Positions 36,591 to 46,617 of a stretch of 64,000 nt of DNA are shown here, piece after piece. The notes under the pieces are model-generated. The model saw nothing but the letters and a program-made list of their open reading frames with translations. It was not told the origin of the DNA and made no database searches. Numbering within the stretch: the first letter of the stretch is position 1; the number at the start of each line of letters is the position of its first letter. The stretch comes from an uncultured Pelagibacteraceae bacterium (lineage in GTDB: Bacteria > Pseudomonadota > Alphaproteobacteria > Pelagibacterales > Pelagibacteraceae): the NCBI GenBank assembly GCA_902578115.1, contig CACHBR010000001.1, positions 151,136-215,135 on the forward strand, given 5' to 3'. Made by a program: the position numbers and the translations under genes.

Positions 36591-36592
36591 TT

Positions 36593-36778
36593 ATGAAAAA
36601 AAAAGAACAGAAGAAGCTGACAAAAGACCAGTCATTAAGAGAAATACAGAAGCTCAAAAAAGACTTATTTAATATGAGATTTAAAAAAGTAAATGGTCAA
36701 ATTCAAAATGTGGCTGAATTTTCAAAGTTAAAAAAAAGTATTGCAAGATTATATAATAATTTAGAAATTAAAAAATGA
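36593..36778 (+). CDS. rpmC: 50S ribosomal protein L29
   Basis: A 61-residue two-helix protein at the tunnel exit, with [22 protein letters not shown] as the recognisable block. The start is lysine-rich ([13 protein letters not shown]). Overlaps rpsQ by 4 bp. Confidence 0.95.
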   Translation: MKKKEQKKLTKDQSLREIQKLKKDLFNMRFKKVNGQIQNVAEFSKLKKSIARLYNNLEIKK

Positions 36779-37005
36779 CAAAAAGAATTTTAAAGGGTGA
36801 AGTAGTGAGTAATAAAAACGACAAAACTGTAGTTGTTAAAGTACAAAGAAGGTTTAGACATCCTTTTTATGGAAAAGTTATATCAAGATCAAAAAAATAT
36901 CACGCTCATGATGAAAAAAATAAATATAAAATTGGTGACAAAGTGAGAATTATAGAGTCTAGGCCTATATCAAAGTTAAAAACTTGGGAGGTTCTTGAAA
37001 AATGA
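36775..37005 (+). CDS. rpsQ: 30S ribosomal protein S17
   Basis: A 76-residue OB-fold protein, with [22 protein letters not shown] and [31 protein letters not shown] overlaps link it to rpmC upstream and rplN downstream. Confidence 0.98.
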   Translation: MTKRILKGEVVSNKNDKTVVVKVQRRFRHPFYGKVISRSKKYHAHDEKNKYKIGDKVRIIESRPISKLKTWEVLEK

Positions 37006-37370
37006 TACAAATTCAAACTGAGCTTTTGGTGGCAGACAATACTGGTGCTAAAAGAGTAGAATGTATAAAAGTCCTGGGTGGATCTAAAAGAAGATATGCC
37101 GGAGTGGGTGATTTGATTGTTGTGAGCGTAAAAGACGCATTGCCAAATGGTAAAGTCAAAAAAGGTTCAGTTCATAAAGCAGTAGTTGTAAGAACGAAAA
37201 AGGAAATTTTTAGAAAAGATGGTTCTAAAGTTCAATTTGATAGCAACTCTGTAGTTTTAACAGATGAAAAAGGCGAACCAATTGGTACAAGAATTTTTGG
37301 TCCTGTAACACGTGAACTTAGAGCACGAGGACAAACTAAAATTATTTCTTTAGCACCAGAGGTATTATGA
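37002..37370 (+). CDS. rplN: 50S ribosomal protein L14
   Basis: A 122-residue L14 of canonical length. It has [27 protein letters not shown] and [13 protein letters not shown]. It forms part of the subunit interface and the landing place of the silencing factor RsfS. Four-base overlaps on both sides. Confidence 0.99.
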   Translation: MIQIQTELLVADNTGAKRVECIKVLGGSKRRYAGVGDLIVVSVKDALPNGKVKKGSVHKAVVVRTKKEIFRKDGSKVQFDSNSVVLTDEKGEPIGTRIFGPVTRELRARGQTKIISLAPEVL

Positions 37371-37609
37371 AAAATTTATTTAAAAAAGGATTGAAAGTAA
37401 AAGTTTGTGTTGGCAAAGACAAAGGGAAAACTGGAGAAATAATTGAAATTAATAGATTCAGAAATTTAGCCAAAGTTAAAGATGTAAATATGCAAAAAAA
37501 ACATAAGAAAGCTACAAAAGAAAACAAGGGTGGAATAATAAATAAAGAGGGTTATGTTCACCTATCAAACTTAAAAATTGCAACAGAATTAAAAAAAGGT
37601 AAAAAATAA
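37367..37609 (+). CDS. rplX: 50S ribosomal protein L24
   Basis: An 80-residue L24, shorter than the ~104 residues of E. coli L24. The KOW motif reads [20 protein letters not shown], followed by [20 protein letters not shown]. It nucleates 50S assembly. One-base overlap with rplE. Confidence 0.96.
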   Translation: MKNLFKKGLKVKVCVGKDKGKTGEIIEINRFRNLAKVKDVNMQKKHKKATKENKGGIINKEGYVHLSNLKIATELKKGKK

Positions 37610-38226
37610 TGAACCCAAGACTAAAAGAAAAATATAATAAAGAAATTGTTCAGAGTCTTATGACTAAACTAAACTTTAAAAATATAAATGCTGTTCCAAA
37701 AATTGAAAAAATTGTTTTAAACATGGGCCTTGGACAAGAAGGATTAGATAAAAAGAAAATGGAAATCTGTATAAAAGATATGTCATCAATTTCTGGACAA
37801 TACCCTGTAAAAACTAAATTTAAAAAATCAATCTCTAATTTTAAATCAAGAAAAGGATCAAATGCCGGTCTCAAAGTTACATTAAGAAATCATAGAATGT
37901 ACGAATTTCTTGATAGACTTGTTAATATTGCTTTGCCAAGAATAAAAGACTTTAGAGGTTTGAAAGACTCTGCTTGTGACAAATTTGGAAATTTTACTTT
38001 TGGTGTAAAGGAACATATTATTTTTCCTGAAATAAATTTCGATAAAGTTGAAACAATAAGAGGAATGGATATTACAATTGTTACTTCAAGCAATTCAAAA
38101 GAGAATACAATATCTTTACTAAAAGAATTTAACTTTCCAATTGTTGTGGATAATGAGAAAAAAAAGAAAAAATTTAAAAAAATAGTAGATATTGAAAATA
38201 AAGAAGAAAAACCAGAGAAAGGATAA
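37609..38226 (+). CDS. rplE: 50S ribosomal protein L5 with Lys-rich tail
   Basis: A 205-residue L5 that contacts 5S rRNA and P-site t[31 protein letters not shown] and [12 protein letters not shown] mark the core of ~180 residues. The last ~25 residues are Lys/Glu-rich ([18 protein letters not shown]), beyond the usual end. Two bases from its last codon to the ATG of rpsN. Confidence 0.98.
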   Translation: MNPRLKEKYNKEIVQSLMTKLNFKNINAVPKIEKIVLNMGLGQEGLDKKKMEICIKDMSSISGQYPVKTKFKKSISNFKSRKGSNAGLKVTLRNHRMYEFLDRLVNIALPRIKDFRGLKDSACDKFGNFTFGVKEHIIFPEINFDKVETIRGMDITIVTSSNSKENTISLLKEFNFPIVVDNEKKKKKFKKIVDIENKEEKPEKG

Positions 38227-38227
38227 T

Positions 38228-38533
38228 ATGGCTAAAACAAGCGCAGTTCAGAGAAATTTAAAACGTATCAAAATGTCAAAAAGGTATCAAAATAAAAGAA
38301 AAAAATTAAAAGCTATTATAAATAATAAAAAATTACCTTTAAATGAGAGGTTTGCAGCACAATTGAAATTATCTAAGCTTCCAAAAAATTCTGCAAAAAT
38401 TAGAATAAGAAATAGATGTGAGATAACTGGTAGACCACATGGTGTTTATAGAAAACTTAAAATTTCTAGAATTGCATTAAGACAAATGGCTTCGTCTGGT
38501 AAAATACCAGGGATGACAAAATCTAGTTGGTAA
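38228..38533 (+). CDS. rpsN: 30S ribosomal protein S14
   Basis: A 101-residue S14 from the ATG at 38228 ([10 protein letters not shown]). A start at 38192 would lie within rplE. It is the long, zinc-free form: only one cysteine is near [16 protein letters not shown]. Located in the 30S head. Its stop codon overlaps the ribosome-binding site of rpsH. Confidence 0.97.
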   Translation: MAKTSAVQRNLKRIKMSKRYQNKRKKLKAIINNKKLPLNERFAAQLKLSKLPKNSAKIRIRNRCEITGRPHGVYRKLKISRIALRQMASSGKIPGMTKSSW

Positions 38534-38540
38534 AGGAGGA
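38532..38540 (+). promoter_or_regulatory. rpsH: Perfect Shine-Dalgarno site of rpsH
   Basis: AAAGGAGGA stands three bases before the rpsH ATG and overlaps the rpsN stop. It is the only full anti-16S match noticed in the cluster, where most genes rely on overlaps or weak sites. It may ensure new initiation at S8. Confidence 0.8.
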
Positions 38541-38542
38541 AT

Positions 38543-38941
38543 ATGACTTTAGTTGATCCTATTGGAGATATGTTAACAAGAATTAGAAATGGGCAAATGA
38601 GAACATTAAATAATATCGATGTTCCTTATTCTAATTTTAGATCAAAAATATTAGAAGTTTTAAAAAAAGAGGGTTACATTATAGATTTTCAAATAAATGA
38701 AGGAAAAAATAAAATTAAATCTATTATTGTTAAATTAAAATATTATGAGGGACAACCTGTTATAAAAGAAATTAAGCGTATCTCAAAACCTGGTAGAAGA
38801 GTTTATTCAAGAGCAACTAGTATTCCTAAAGTTTTAAATGGTTTAGGATTAGCGATACTATCTACAAGTAAGGGTGTTATGTCTGATGTTGAAGCAACTA
38901 AAAATAATTTAGGCGGAGAGATAATTTGTAGGATATTTTAA
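38543..38941 (+). CDS. rpsH: 30S ribosomal protein S8
   Basis: A 132-residue S8, a primary 16S binder. DPIGDMLTRIRNGQ starts it and RVYSRATSIPKVLNGLGLAILSTSKGVM closes the conserved region. In enterobacteria S8 represses the spc operon. One-base overlap with rplF. Confidence 0.99.
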   Translation: MTLVDPIGDMLTRIRNGQMRTLNNIDVPYSNFRSKILEVLKKEGYIIDFQINEGKNKIKSIIVKLKYYEGQPVIKEIKRISKPGRRVYSRATSIPKVLNGLGLAILSTSKGVMSDVEATKNNLGGEIICRIF

Positions 38942-39480
38942 TGTCAAAACTTGGAAAAAAAGCTATTTTATTACCTAAAGAATCTACCGTTAAGGTAGAA
39001 GGAGATACATTATTGGTGTCAGGTCCAAAAGGTACTCATAAAGTATTATTTAATAGTAAAATGTTTTCTTCTAAAATTAATGAAAAAAATGAATTTCAGA
39101 TTTCTCCACTATCTAAAGATAAAAAGACTTCTTTAATGTGGGGAACATATAGAAGTTTAGTAAATAATGCTGTTTTAGGAGTCACAAAGGGACACGAAAA
39201 AAATTTAGAATTAAATGGTGTTGGTTTTCGAGCTAATCTTAAAGGAGATAAGCTGGGTCTACAATTGGGATTTAGTCATGAGATCACATATTCAATACCA
39301 AAAGGGATAGTCATAAAGGTAGAAAAACAAACTAAGTTAAATATAACAGGGTCAGATAAAGAACTTGTCACAAAAGTTGCAGCTGATATTAAATCATTGA
39401 AACCAGTTGAACCGTATAAAGCAAAAGGGATTAAAGAGAAAGATCAATACGTGATTAGAAAAGAAGGTAAGAAAAAATAA
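38941..39480 (+). CDS. rplF: 50S ribosomal protein L6
   Basis: A 179-residue L6 near the factor-binding site. Both halves of the duplicated fold are present: [17 protein letters not shown] in the first, [25 protein letters not shown] in the second. It ends with [23 protein letters not shown]. Confidence 0.98.
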   Translation: MSKLGKKAILLPKESTVKVEGDTLLVSGPKGTHKVLFNSKMFSSKINEKNEFQISPLSKDKKTSLMWGTYRSLVNNAVLGVTKGHEKNLELNGVGFRANLKGDKLGLQLGFSHEITYSIPKGIVIKVEKQTKLNITGSDKELVTKVAADIKSLKPVEPYKAKGIKEKDQYVIRKEGKKK

Positions 39481-39481
39481 T

Positions 39482-39835
39482 ATGAAAAAAATTAACCCTA
39501 GAACAAAACGTTTATTAAGAAACAGGAATAAACTTAAAAAAGTCAATGTTGATAGATATAGAATAGCTGTATTCAAATCATTAAAAAATATTTCTGCACA
39601 AATTATAGATGACAAAGCAAATAAAACAATTGTATCAGCCTCATCAATGGAAAAAGATTTAAGAAATGGTAAAAAAAATAAGACTGATTTATCTACACTT
39701 CTAGGAGAAATTTTAGCTAAAAGAGCTTCAGAAAAAAAAATTAATAAAGTATTTTTTGATAGAGGTGGATATAAGTACCATGGAAGGATTAAAGCCTTAG
39801 CAGAATCACTTAGAAAAAATGGATTGAATTTTTGA
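39482..39835 (+). CDS. rplR: 50S ribosomal protein L18
   Basis: A 117-residue L18 that binds 5S r[22 protein letters not shown] and [26 protein letters not shown] are diagnostic. Its stop TGA shares one base with the rpsE start. Confidence 0.97.
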   Translation: MKKINPRTKRLLRNRNKLKKVNVDRYRIAVFKSLKNISAQIIDDKANKTIVSASSMEKDLRNGKKNKTDLSTLLGEILAKRASEKKINKVFFDRGGYKYHGRIKALAESLRKNGLNF

Positions 39836-40338
39836 TGAAAGAAAAAAGCGAATTTGTAGAAAAACTGGTAGCCATTAATAGAATAACAAAAGTTGTTAAG
39901 GGTGGAAGAAGATTTGGTTTTGCAGCACTAGTTGTTGCTGGAAACCAAAAGGGTTCTATTGGAATTGGTCAGGGGAAATCAAAACAAGTCCCAGATGCTA
40001 TTAAGAAAGCAACAGAAGTAGCAAAAAGAAATATGGTAAAAATCCCTTTAAAAGATGGACGAACATTACATCATGATGTGTTCGCAAAAAGTGGTTCAGG
40101 TAAAATATTAATGAGAGCAGCCCCTACAGGTACTGGAATTATAGCTGGTGGTGCAACAAGAGCAGTATGTGAAGTTTTGGGTATTCAAGATATTGTTACC
40201 AAATCTCTTGGTTCACCTAACCCACACAATGTTTTAAAGGCAGTTTTACAGGGATTAAAAAACCAGAATTCACCAAAAATTATTTCAGCTATGAGGAATA
40301 AAAAAATTGCAGATATTATAAAAAAAAGAGAAAATTAA
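39835..40338 (+). CDS. rpsE: 30S ribosomal protein S5
   Basis: A 167-residue S5 from the ATG at 39835, overlapping the rplR stop by one base (a TTG one codon earlier is unlikely). It has [25 protein letters not shown] and [21 protein letters not shown]. It helps decoding accuracy. Only one base separates its stop from rplO, so rpmD (L30) is missing from its usual slot. Confidence 0.99.
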   Translation: MKEKSEFVEKLVAINRITKVVKGGRRFGFAALVVAGNQKGSIGIGQGKSKQVPDAIKKATEVAKRNMVKIPLKDGRTLHHDVFAKSGSGKILMRAAPTGTGIIAGGATRAVCEVLGIQDIVTKSLGSPNPHNVLKAVLQGLKNQNSPKIISAMRNKKIADIIKKREN

Positions 40339-40339
40339 T

Positions 40340-40816
40340 ATGAAGTTAAACACTTTAGTAAAAACAAATACATCAAAAATCAGAGTTGGAAGAGGTATTG
40401 GATCAGGCAAAGGTAAAACTTCTGGTCGAGGAGTAAAGGGTCAAAAATCTAGATCAGGTGTTGCAATTAAAAGCTTTGAGGGTGGGCAAATGCCTCTTTA
40501 TAGAAGATTACCCAAAAGAGGTTTTAGTAGTAAAAATAATTTATTTAAAAAAAAATTTATTGCTAAACTTAATCTAGGAGATTTACAAAATTTTATCAAA
40601 AAGAAAAGAATAGAAATTAAAGAAGAAATTAATCTAAAATATCTTCAAGATAAAAAGATTATTAGAAGCAAATATGAAAAATTAAAAGTTCTTGGATCTG
40701 GAGAATTGAACGATAAATTAAAAATAAAAACTGACTACATATCTAAATCAGCGAAAACGAAAATTGAAAATGCAGGTGGTTTAGTTAGTGTTTTAAGTTC
40801 ATCAGTTAAAAAATAA
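40340..40816 (+). CDS. rplO: 50S ribosomal protein L15
   Basis: A 158-residue L15. The glycine/lysine-rich N-terminus RVGRGIGSGKGKTSGRGVKGQKSR is unmistakable, then FEGGQMPLYRRLPKRGF. Abuts secY directly. Here it follows S5 directly, without L30. Confidence 0.98.
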   Translation: MKLNTLVKTNTSKIRVGRGIGSGKGKTSGRGVKGQKSRSGVAIKSFEGGQMPLYRRLPKRGFSSKNNLFKKKFIAKLNLGDLQNFIKKKRIEIKEEINLKYLQDKKIIRSKYEKLKVLGSGELNDKLKIKTDYISKSAKTKIENAGGLVSVLSSSVKK

Positions 40817-42109
40817 ATGGCTGAAGACGCAAAAATATCATCAAATTCATCTGATTTAAGAAATAGAATATTTTTTACAATTTTTATTTTATGCATTTAC
40901 AGATTAGGAACTTATGTTCCAATCGCAGGCATAGATCCTAACTCATTGGCCGAGATAATGTCATCAAGCCAAAAAGGACTTCTTGGTATGTTCAATGTTT
41001 TTTCAGGAGGTGCTGTTCAAAGAATGGCTATTTTTGCTTTAGGTATAATGCCTTATATTTCTGCATCAATTATAGTTCAGTTATTAACAGGAACCTCAGA
41101 TTATTTTAAAAATTTAAAAGAGCAGGGAGAAATCGGCAGAAAAAAAATAACACAAATTACTCGCTATGGAACAGTTTTAATAGCTACGCTACAGGGATAT
41201 GGAGTTGCTGTTGGATTAGAAAATGCCGGTGGATTAGTTCTATCACCAGGAATTTATTTTAAATTAATGACAACTATTTCTTTAGTTGCGGGAACAACTT
41301 TTTTAATGTGGTTAGGAGAACAAATAACTTCAAGAGGTATTGGTAATGGAATATCTTTAATTATATTCTCTGGTATTGTTGCTGAAATTCCAAGAGCTCT
41401 TGCATCAACTTTTGAACTAGGTAGAACCGGTGCTTTATCTCCAATAATGATCATATCTATTTTTATTTTAATAATAGCAACAGTTATGTTTATAGTTTTT
41501 ATGGAAAGAGCAATGCGTAAAATCCTTGTTAATTATCCAAAGCGACAAATGGGAAATAAAATTTATGGTGGTGAGTCATCTTATTTACCTTTAAAAATTA
41601 ATACAGCAGGAGTAATACCAGCAATTTTTGCTTCAGCACTATTATTATTACCAATAACTTTTTCAAATTTTGGAGCATCAGACTCGGAATTTTTTATAAA
41701 TTTTTCGTCTTTGTTTTCACAAGGAAAACCTCTCTACATGCTTTTATATGCATTTGGAATTATATTTTTTGCTTTTTTTTATACATCAATTGTTTTCAAT
41801 CCAAAAGAGACAGCAGAAAATTTAAGAAAGTACGGAGGTTATATACCGGGAATTAGACCAGGTGATAGAACAGCAGATTATATAGAAAATATTCTTACGA
41901 AACTCACAACAATTGGTGCTTGCTATTTAACATTGGTCTGTTTAATGCCAGAATTTTTAATTGCAAAATATCCAATACCTTTTTATTTAGGAGGAACTTC
42001 GGTTTTAATTGTGGTTGTTGTAGCAATGGATACTGTTTCTCAAGTTCAGACTAGATTAATGAGTTCGCAATACGAACATTTAATAAAAAAAGCAAAGTTT
42101 AATAGATAA
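40817..42109 (+). CDS. secY: Preprotein translocase channel SecY
   Basis: A 430-residue SecY with ten membrane spans forming the Sec channel. Conserved parts are LGTYVPIAGIDP, IFALGIMPYISASIIVQLLT, RYGTVLIATLQG, and NPKETAENLRKYGGYIPGIRPG, the cytosolic loop that contacts SecA and ribosomes. Partner of the SecE at 17730. Starts at the base after the rplO stop; adk follows by 3 bp. Confidence 0.99.
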   Translation: MAEDAKISSNSSDLRNRIFFTIFILCIYRLGTYVPIAGIDPNSLAEIMSSSQKGLLGMFNVFSGGAVQRMAIFALGIMPYISASIIVQLLTGTSDYFKNLKEQGEIGRKKITQITRYGTVLIATLQGYGVAVGLENAGGLVLSPGIYFKLMTTISLVAGTTFLMWLGEQITSRGIGNGISLIIFSGIVAEIPRALASTFELGRTGALSPIMIISIFILIIATVMFIVFMERAMRKILVNYPKRQMGNKIYGGESSYLPLKINTAGVIPAIFASALLLLPITFSNFGASDSEFFINFSSLFSQGKPLYMLLYAFGIIFFAFFYTSIVFNPKETAENLRKYGGYIPGIRPGDRTADYIENILTKLTTIGACYLTLVCLMPEFLIAKYPIPFYLGGTSVLIVVVVAMDTVSQVQTRLMSSQYEHLIKKAKFNR

Positions 42110-42112
42110 TTT

Positions 42113-42685
42113 ATGAATATAGTAATATTTGGCCCACCTGGAGCTGGAAAGGGCACTCAATCAAAATTTATTGTCAATAAATATGGCCTTCATCAATTAT
42201 CTACAGGCGATCTTTTGCGTAATGAAATTAAAAACAAAACAGAATTAGGATCTAAAATTACCAGAATTATGAATAATGGAGAGTTAGTTTCGGATGAAAT
42301 TGTAAGCAATTTGATTTCAAAATTTATCTCTAATGACATTTATAAACATAAAATTATCTTTGATGGTTATCCAAGAACTTTAGCTCAAGCAAATAATCTA
42401 GATAATTTGTTAAAAGCAAATAAACAAAAAATAAATATTGTTTTAAAATTATCTGTTAGTTTAGAAACTGTTAAAAAAAGAATACTTGAAAGGCAATCTC
42501 AAGAAAATAGAGCTGATGACAATGAAGAAATAGCAATTAAGAGATATCAAACTTACGAAAAATCCTCTGAACCAGTATTACATTATTATAAGCAATCTAA
42601 TTTACTTAAGGTTGTAAATGGCGAGGCAACAATATCTGAAATTAATAGTGAAATTAGCGATTTAATTGACACTATCAAGGGTTGA
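42113..42685 (+). CDS. adk: Adenylate kinase, short-lid form
   Basis: A 190-residue adenylate kinase converting ATP + AMP to 2 ADP. The P-loop GPPGAGKGTQ is at 7-16, STGDLLRNE binds AMP, and FDGYPRTLAQA follows. After RILERQSQENRADDN there is only a short loop instead of the ~30-residue LID domain, so this is the short form common in alphaproteobacteria. Between secY and rpsM as in many bacteria. Confidence 0.98.
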   Translation: MNIVIFGPPGAGKGTQSKFIVNKYGLHQLSTGDLLRNEIKNKTELGSKITRIMNNGELVSDEIVSNLISKFISNDIYKHKIIFDGYPRTLAQANNLDNLLKANKQKINIVLKLSVSLETVKKRILERQSQENRADDNEEIAIKRYQTYEKSSEPVLHYYKQSNLLKVVNGEATISEINSEISDLIDTIKG

Positions 42686-42737
42686 CTTTAAATGATTACA
42701 CAATATAAATACGCAGTAAACTTAAACATCACAAAAT

Positions 42738-43121
42738 ATGGCTCGAATAGCAGGCATTAATATACCTATCAATAAAGTCGTTCACACAGCTTTAACATAT
42801 ATACATGGTATTGGAGATTATAATTCAAAATTAATTTGTGAAAAATTAAATATCCCTCTAAACAAAAGGGTTAACAAATTATCAGAAGAAGAGGTTTTGA
42901 AAATACGAGAATATATAGATGCTAATTATAAAGTAGAAGGAGATTTAAGAAGAGAGAACTCTATGAATATTAAAAGGCTAGTAGATCTAGCTTGTTATAG
43001 AGGATCAAGGCATAAAAAAAAATTACCAGTAAGAGGTCAAAGAACCCACTCAAATGCTAGAACTAGAAAAGGAAAAGCAATAGCAATAGCAGGAAAAAAA
43101 TTAACGCCACTTAAAAAATAA
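42738..43121 (+). CDS. rpsM: 30S ribosomal protein S13
   Basis: A 127-residue S13 at the head-to-50S bridge. [53 protein letters not shown] are standard. It follows adk by 52 bp, one of the wider gaps in the cluster. rpmJ (L36), often before rpsM, is not here. Confidence 0.98.
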   Translation: MARIAGINIPINKVVHTALTYIHGIGDYNSKLICEKLNIPLNKRVNKLSEEEVLKIREYIDANYKVEGDLRRENSMNIKRLVDLACYRGSRHKKKLPVRGQRTHSNARTRKGKAIAIAGKKLTPLKK

Positions 43122-43124
43122 AAA

Positions 43125-43568
43125 ATGAATACTAAAAATAAAAAGGTTGAAGAGAACAATAATAAAACTGAAGAAAAAGTTATTAAAAAAGTATTCAAAA
43201 AAAAAAATAAGCAAAAAAAAAATATTTCTACTGGAATTGCTTTTGTAAATTCAACATTTAACAACACTATAATCTCAATTGCTGACGAACAAGGTAATGT
43301 TGTGGCTTGGTCCTCTGCAGGAACAAAGGGATTTAAAGGTTCTAGAAAGTCCACTCCATATGCCGCTCAGGTAGCAGCAGACGATGCAGGTGGTAAAGCT
43401 TATGAACAAGGTCTTAGAACTTTATCTGTTCAAGTAAAAGGACCTGGTTCTGGTAGAGAAACAGCATTAAGAGCATTACAATCAAGAGGTTTTAAAATTA
43501 TTTCAATTAAAGACACAACACCAATGCCACACAATGGTGCACGACCGCCAAAAAAAAGGAGAGTATAA
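43125..43568 (+). CDS. rpsK: 30S ribosomal protein S11 with Lys/Asn-rich N-terminus
   Basis: A 147-residue S11, about 18 longer than usual. Residues ~2-35 are Lys/Asn/Glu-rich ([19 protein letters not shown]), then the core starts at [19 protein letters not shown]. The core also has [18 protein letters not shown] and the ending [18 protein letters not shown]. No better internal start is present. One-base overlap with rpoA. Confidence 0.98.
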   Translation: MNTKNKKVEENNNKTEEKVIKKVFKKKNKQKKNISTGIAFVNSTFNNTIISIADEQGNVVAWSSAGTKGFKGSRKSTPYAAQVAADDAGGKAYEQGLRTLSVQVKGPGSGRETALRALQSRGFKIISIKDTTPMPHNGARPPKKRRV

Positions 43569-44599
43569 TGGAAAACATAAATATTATTGATAAAAACTGG
43601 AAATCATTAATCAAACCAACAAAACTAGCGATAACGAGTAATGATGACAAGTCTATGGCAAAAGTTATTGCCGAACCCCTTGAAAAAGGTTTTGGTCAAA
43701 CAATAGGAAATGCGCTAAGAAGAATATTACTATCCTCAATTCAAGGAGCTGCTGTTACCGCGATACAAATAGATGGTGTTCTTCATGAATTTTCCTCTAT
43801 AAAAGGTGTCAGAGAAGATGTTACTGATATCGTTTTGAATGTTAAAAATTTGGCAGTTAAGCTTAATTCATCTGGATCTAAAAAATTAATTTTAGACGCT
43901 ACAGGACCAAAAGAAGTTAAAGCAAGAGACATAACCCCAGTAAATGGTGTTGAAATATTAAATTTAGATCAAACTATATGTAATCTTGATGAAAAAACTA
44001 AATTCCACATGGAGCTAATTGTAAATAATGGCAGAGGATACGTATTAGCGCAAAAAAATAAATCTGAAGATACCCCTTTAGGATTAATTGCAATTGACTC
44101 ACTATTTAGTCCTGTTAAAAAAGTTTCTTACTCTATAGATAGCACGAGAGAAGGTGAAGCACTTGATTATGATAAACTGACGATGCAAGTTGAAACTAAT
44201 GGAACAATACCTGCGGAAGACGCAGTCGCGTTTGCTGCAAGAATATTCCAAGACCAACTTTCAATGTTTGTGAATTTTGAAGACCCTAAAGAAATTCCTA
44301 CTCAAACTAAATCTACAGAACCAGAATTTAATAAAAATTTATTAAAAAGAGTTGAAGAACTAGAATTATCAGTAAGATCTATGAATTGCTTAAAAAATGA
44401 TAATATAATTTATATTGGTGATCTTGTTCAAAAATCTGAATCTGAGATGTTAAGAACTCCAAATTTCGGAAGAAAATCATTAAACGAAATTAAGGAAGTT
44501 CTAAGTTCTATGTCCTTATATTTAGGTATGGAAATACCTAACTGGCCTCCAGATAATATTGTTGAATTATCTAAAAAACTAGAGGAAAGCACGTATTAA
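43568..44599 (+). CDS. rpoA: RNA polymerase alpha subunit
   Basis: A 343-residue alpha subunit. The N-terminal dimerisation domain has [29 protein letters not shown]. The C-terminal domain, after a linker at ~240-260, has [27 protein letters not shown] and [16 protein letters not shown], for UP-element and activator contact. Immediately followed by rplQ. Confidence 0.99.
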   Translation: MENINIIDKNWKSLIKPTKLAITSNDDKSMAKVIAEPLEKGFGQTIGNALRRILLSSIQGAAVTAIQIDGVLHEFSSIKGVREDVTDIVLNVKNLAVKLNSSGSKKLILDATGPKEVKARDITPVNGVEILNLDQTICNLDEKTKFHMELIVNNGRGYVLAQKNKSEDTPLGLIAIDSLFSPVKKVSYSIDSTREGEALDYDKLTMQVETNGTIPAEDAVAFAARIFQDQLSMFVNFEDPKEIPTQTKSTEPEFNKNLLKRVEELELSVRSMNCLKNDNIIYIGDLVQKSESEMLRTPNFGRKSLNEIKEVLSSMSLYLGMEIPNWPPDNIVELSKKLEESTY

Positions 44600-45043
44600 A
44601 TGAGACACAGATTAGGTTATAGAAAGCTAAACAAAACTTCAGAGCATAGAAAAGCTTTATTCAAAAATATGTTAAATTCCTTAATAAAATATGAGCAAAT
44701 CATAACAACGTTACCTAAAGCAAAAGAATTAAAACCTAAAATAGATAAAGTTATTACTATTGGTAAAAAATCTGATTTAAATAACAAAAAAAATTTATTT
44801 AGTAAATTACAAGATAAAAATTCTGTAAAAAAAGTGTTTGAGACGCTTTCTAAAAGATATGCTAATAGAAAAGGTGGTTATTCAAGAGTACTTAAAGCTG
44901 GATTCAGAACTGGAGATGATGCACCAATGGCTGTTATCGAACTTGTTGATAGAGATGAAAATGCCAAAAAAATCGACAAACCAAAAAAAGTTGATACCTC
45001 TAAAAAAGAAAAAGAACCAGTTAAAAAAGCTGCTGCAAAGTAA
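44600..45043 (+). CDS. rplQ: 50S ribosomal protein L17 with Lys-rich tail
   Basis: A 147-residue L17. The core [24 protein letters not shown] and [27 protein letters not shown] ends near 118. A Lys-rich tail ([21 protein letters not shown]) follows. Last gene of the ribosomal super-cluster. There is no visible terminator before the pseudouridine synthase 15 bp on. Confidence 0.97.
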   Translation: MRHRLGYRKLNKTSEHRKALFKNMLNSLIKYEQIITTLPKAKELKPKIDKVITIGKKSDLNNKKNLFSKLQDKNSVKKVFETLSKRYANRKGGYSRVLKAGFRTGDDAPMAVIELVDRDENAKKIDKPKKVDTSKKEKEPVKKAAAK

Positions 45044-45058
45044 CAACCAAATCTTAAT

Positions 45059-45958
45059 ATGAAAAGCAAATATGTAGTCAAAAAAGACTATCATAACACT
45101 AGATTTGATAGATGGTTTAAACATAATGTTTCAGATATCCCACAATCACTTATAGAGAAATTAATAAGAAAAAATAAAATCAAAGTTAATAAAAAAAAAA
45201 CAAAAACTAAATATAGGGTTCAATCAAATGATGAAATTGAAATATTTAATCTTGAAAAAATAAAACATAAGAAAAAATCTGAAATAAAATTGTATAAACC
45301 CTCCGAAAAAGAAAAAAAAATATATGGCAGTTTTATTATAGAAAATAATGATAATTTCATTGTTATAAACAAACCAGCAGGGATTCCGGTACAATCAGGA
45401 ACCAAGTCTTTTAAAAATATTATAGACATTTTAAAAAACACAGAATATTTTAATAATTCAAAACCTTTCATAGTTCATAGACTTGACAAAGAAACATCTG
45501 GTGTCATGATAATTGCAAAAAATCGAGAGTATGCACAATTACTTACATCCTTGTTTAGAATAAGAAAAATACACAAACTTTATATTGCAGTTACTCATGG
45601 ATCAGTAAATAAAGAATTACAAGTAATGAAAGATAATTTAATTTTGTACGAAAAAAATAGAAAAGTAATTCAAAAAGCTATTTCTTACATAAAAGTTTTA
45701 AAATCAAACAATAAATACTCATTTGTTGAGTTAAAACCAATAACAGGGAGAAAACACCAATTAAGAAAACAATTGTTTAATATTGGACATCCGGTGGTTG
45801 GTGACGACAAATATTCGCTCAAAAATAATAGAAATGGTAAAAATTTACTTTTACACGCATATAAAATTAAGTTTATGATTAATAATAATAAATATAATTT
45901 TAAGGCTGATTATGGAGATTTTTTCAAAAATTTCATAAAAAATAATATTAAATCTTAG
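45059..45958 (+). CDS. RluC/RluD-family pseudouridine synthase
   Basis: A 299-residue synthase that isomerises uridine in RNA, most likely 23S rRNA. The N-terminal S4 domain (RFDRWFKHNV, IEKLIRKNKIKVNKKK) is followed by the RluA-type catalytic domain with IVHRLDKETSGVMIIAKN (catalytic Asp in HRLD) and ELKPITGRKHQLRKQLFNIGHPVVGDDKY. Starting 15 bp after rplQ, it may ride on the ribosomal transcript. RluC is the best guess; RluD cannot be excluded. It overlaps convergent lipB by 11 bp. Confidence 0.9.
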   Translation: MKSKYVVKKDYHNTRFDRWFKHNVSDIPQSLIEKLIRKNKIKVNKKKTKTKYRVQSNDEIEIFNLEKIKHKKKSEIKLYKPSEKEKKIYGSFIIENNDNFIVINKPAGIPVQSGTKSFKNIIDILKNTEYFNNSKPFIVHRLDKETSGVMIIAKNREYAQLLTSLFRIRKIHKLYIAVTHGSVNKELQVMKDNLILYEKNRKVIQKAISYIKVLKSNNKYSFVELKPITGRKHQLRKQLFNIGHPVVGDDKYSLKNNRNGKNLLLHAYKIKFMINNNKYNFKADYGDFFKNFIKNNIKS

Positions 45959-46553
45959 GTAAGTATTTAAGTAGAATTTTTTTTAGATTGGTATTTATAT
46001 TTTTGTATTTATAACCCTCATTTTTAATTGATGTTATTTTATTGTTATCTAAGCCGCACGGAATAATTTTTTTATATTCATTTAGGTCATTATTTATATT
46101 TATTGAAAATCCGTGGTATGCAACCCACCTAGAAACTCGAATACCGATTGCAGCAATCTTCTTATTTTTAAACCATATACCTATATTTTTTCTATCTGCT
46201 TTTGAATTTATTTTGTACAATTTTAAAAATTCAATTATTATATTTTCTATCTGTTTTACAAGATTTCTTATATTTTTTTTTCTTTTATTAAGGTTGATTG
46301 CAAAATAAATAATTTTTTGTCCGGGGTTGTGCAATGTAATTTTACCACCTCGATTTGTTGTCTTTATTAAAATTGATTTATCCAGTATATCATTTTCACT
46401 AAATCTAATTCCAGCTGTGAATGTTGTAGGATGTTCTAATATCCAAACAAATTCTTTTCCTCCGTTTTTGACCTTTTTTACTTTTTTCTCGAGAAGTCTT
46501 ATTGCCTTGTCATAAACCACAGGTTTTTTACTTATTTTAAATTCTATGTCCAT
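45948..46553 (-). CDS. lipB: Octanoyl-ACP:protein octanoyltransferase LipB
   Basis: A 201-residue LipB, which moves octanoyl from acyl carrier protein to lipoyl domains of 2-oxoacid dehydrogenases and the glycine cleavage H protein. Motifs are NRGGKITLHNPGQ (68-79), the catalytic lysine in KKIAAIGIRVSRWVAYHGFSIN (Lys132) and the catalytic Cys166 in IIPCGL. The gene stands alone on the minus strand between two plus-strand genes and overlaps the pseudouridine synthase by 11 bp. Confidence 0.95.
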   Translation of the reverse strand: MDIEFKISKKPVVYDKAIRLLEKKVKKVKNGGKEFVWILEHPTTFTAGIRFSENDILDKSILIKTTNRGGKITLHNPGQKIIYFAINLNKRKKNIRNLVKQIENIIIEFLKLYKINSKADRKNIGIWFKNKKIAAIGIRVSRWVAYHGFSININNDLNEYKKIIPCGLDNNKITSIKNEGYKYKNINTNLKKILLKYLPKI

Positions 46554-46617
46554 TTTAAATTGAATTTTACCATCAGATAAACTAAAAGTCTCAAAAATTA
46601 AAATAATCGGGTGATTT

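Noticed and set aside
46554..46617. A magnesium riboswitch before mgtE
   Set aside because: Only 64 bp separate lipB and mgtE, too little for an M-box, and no conserved structure is visible.
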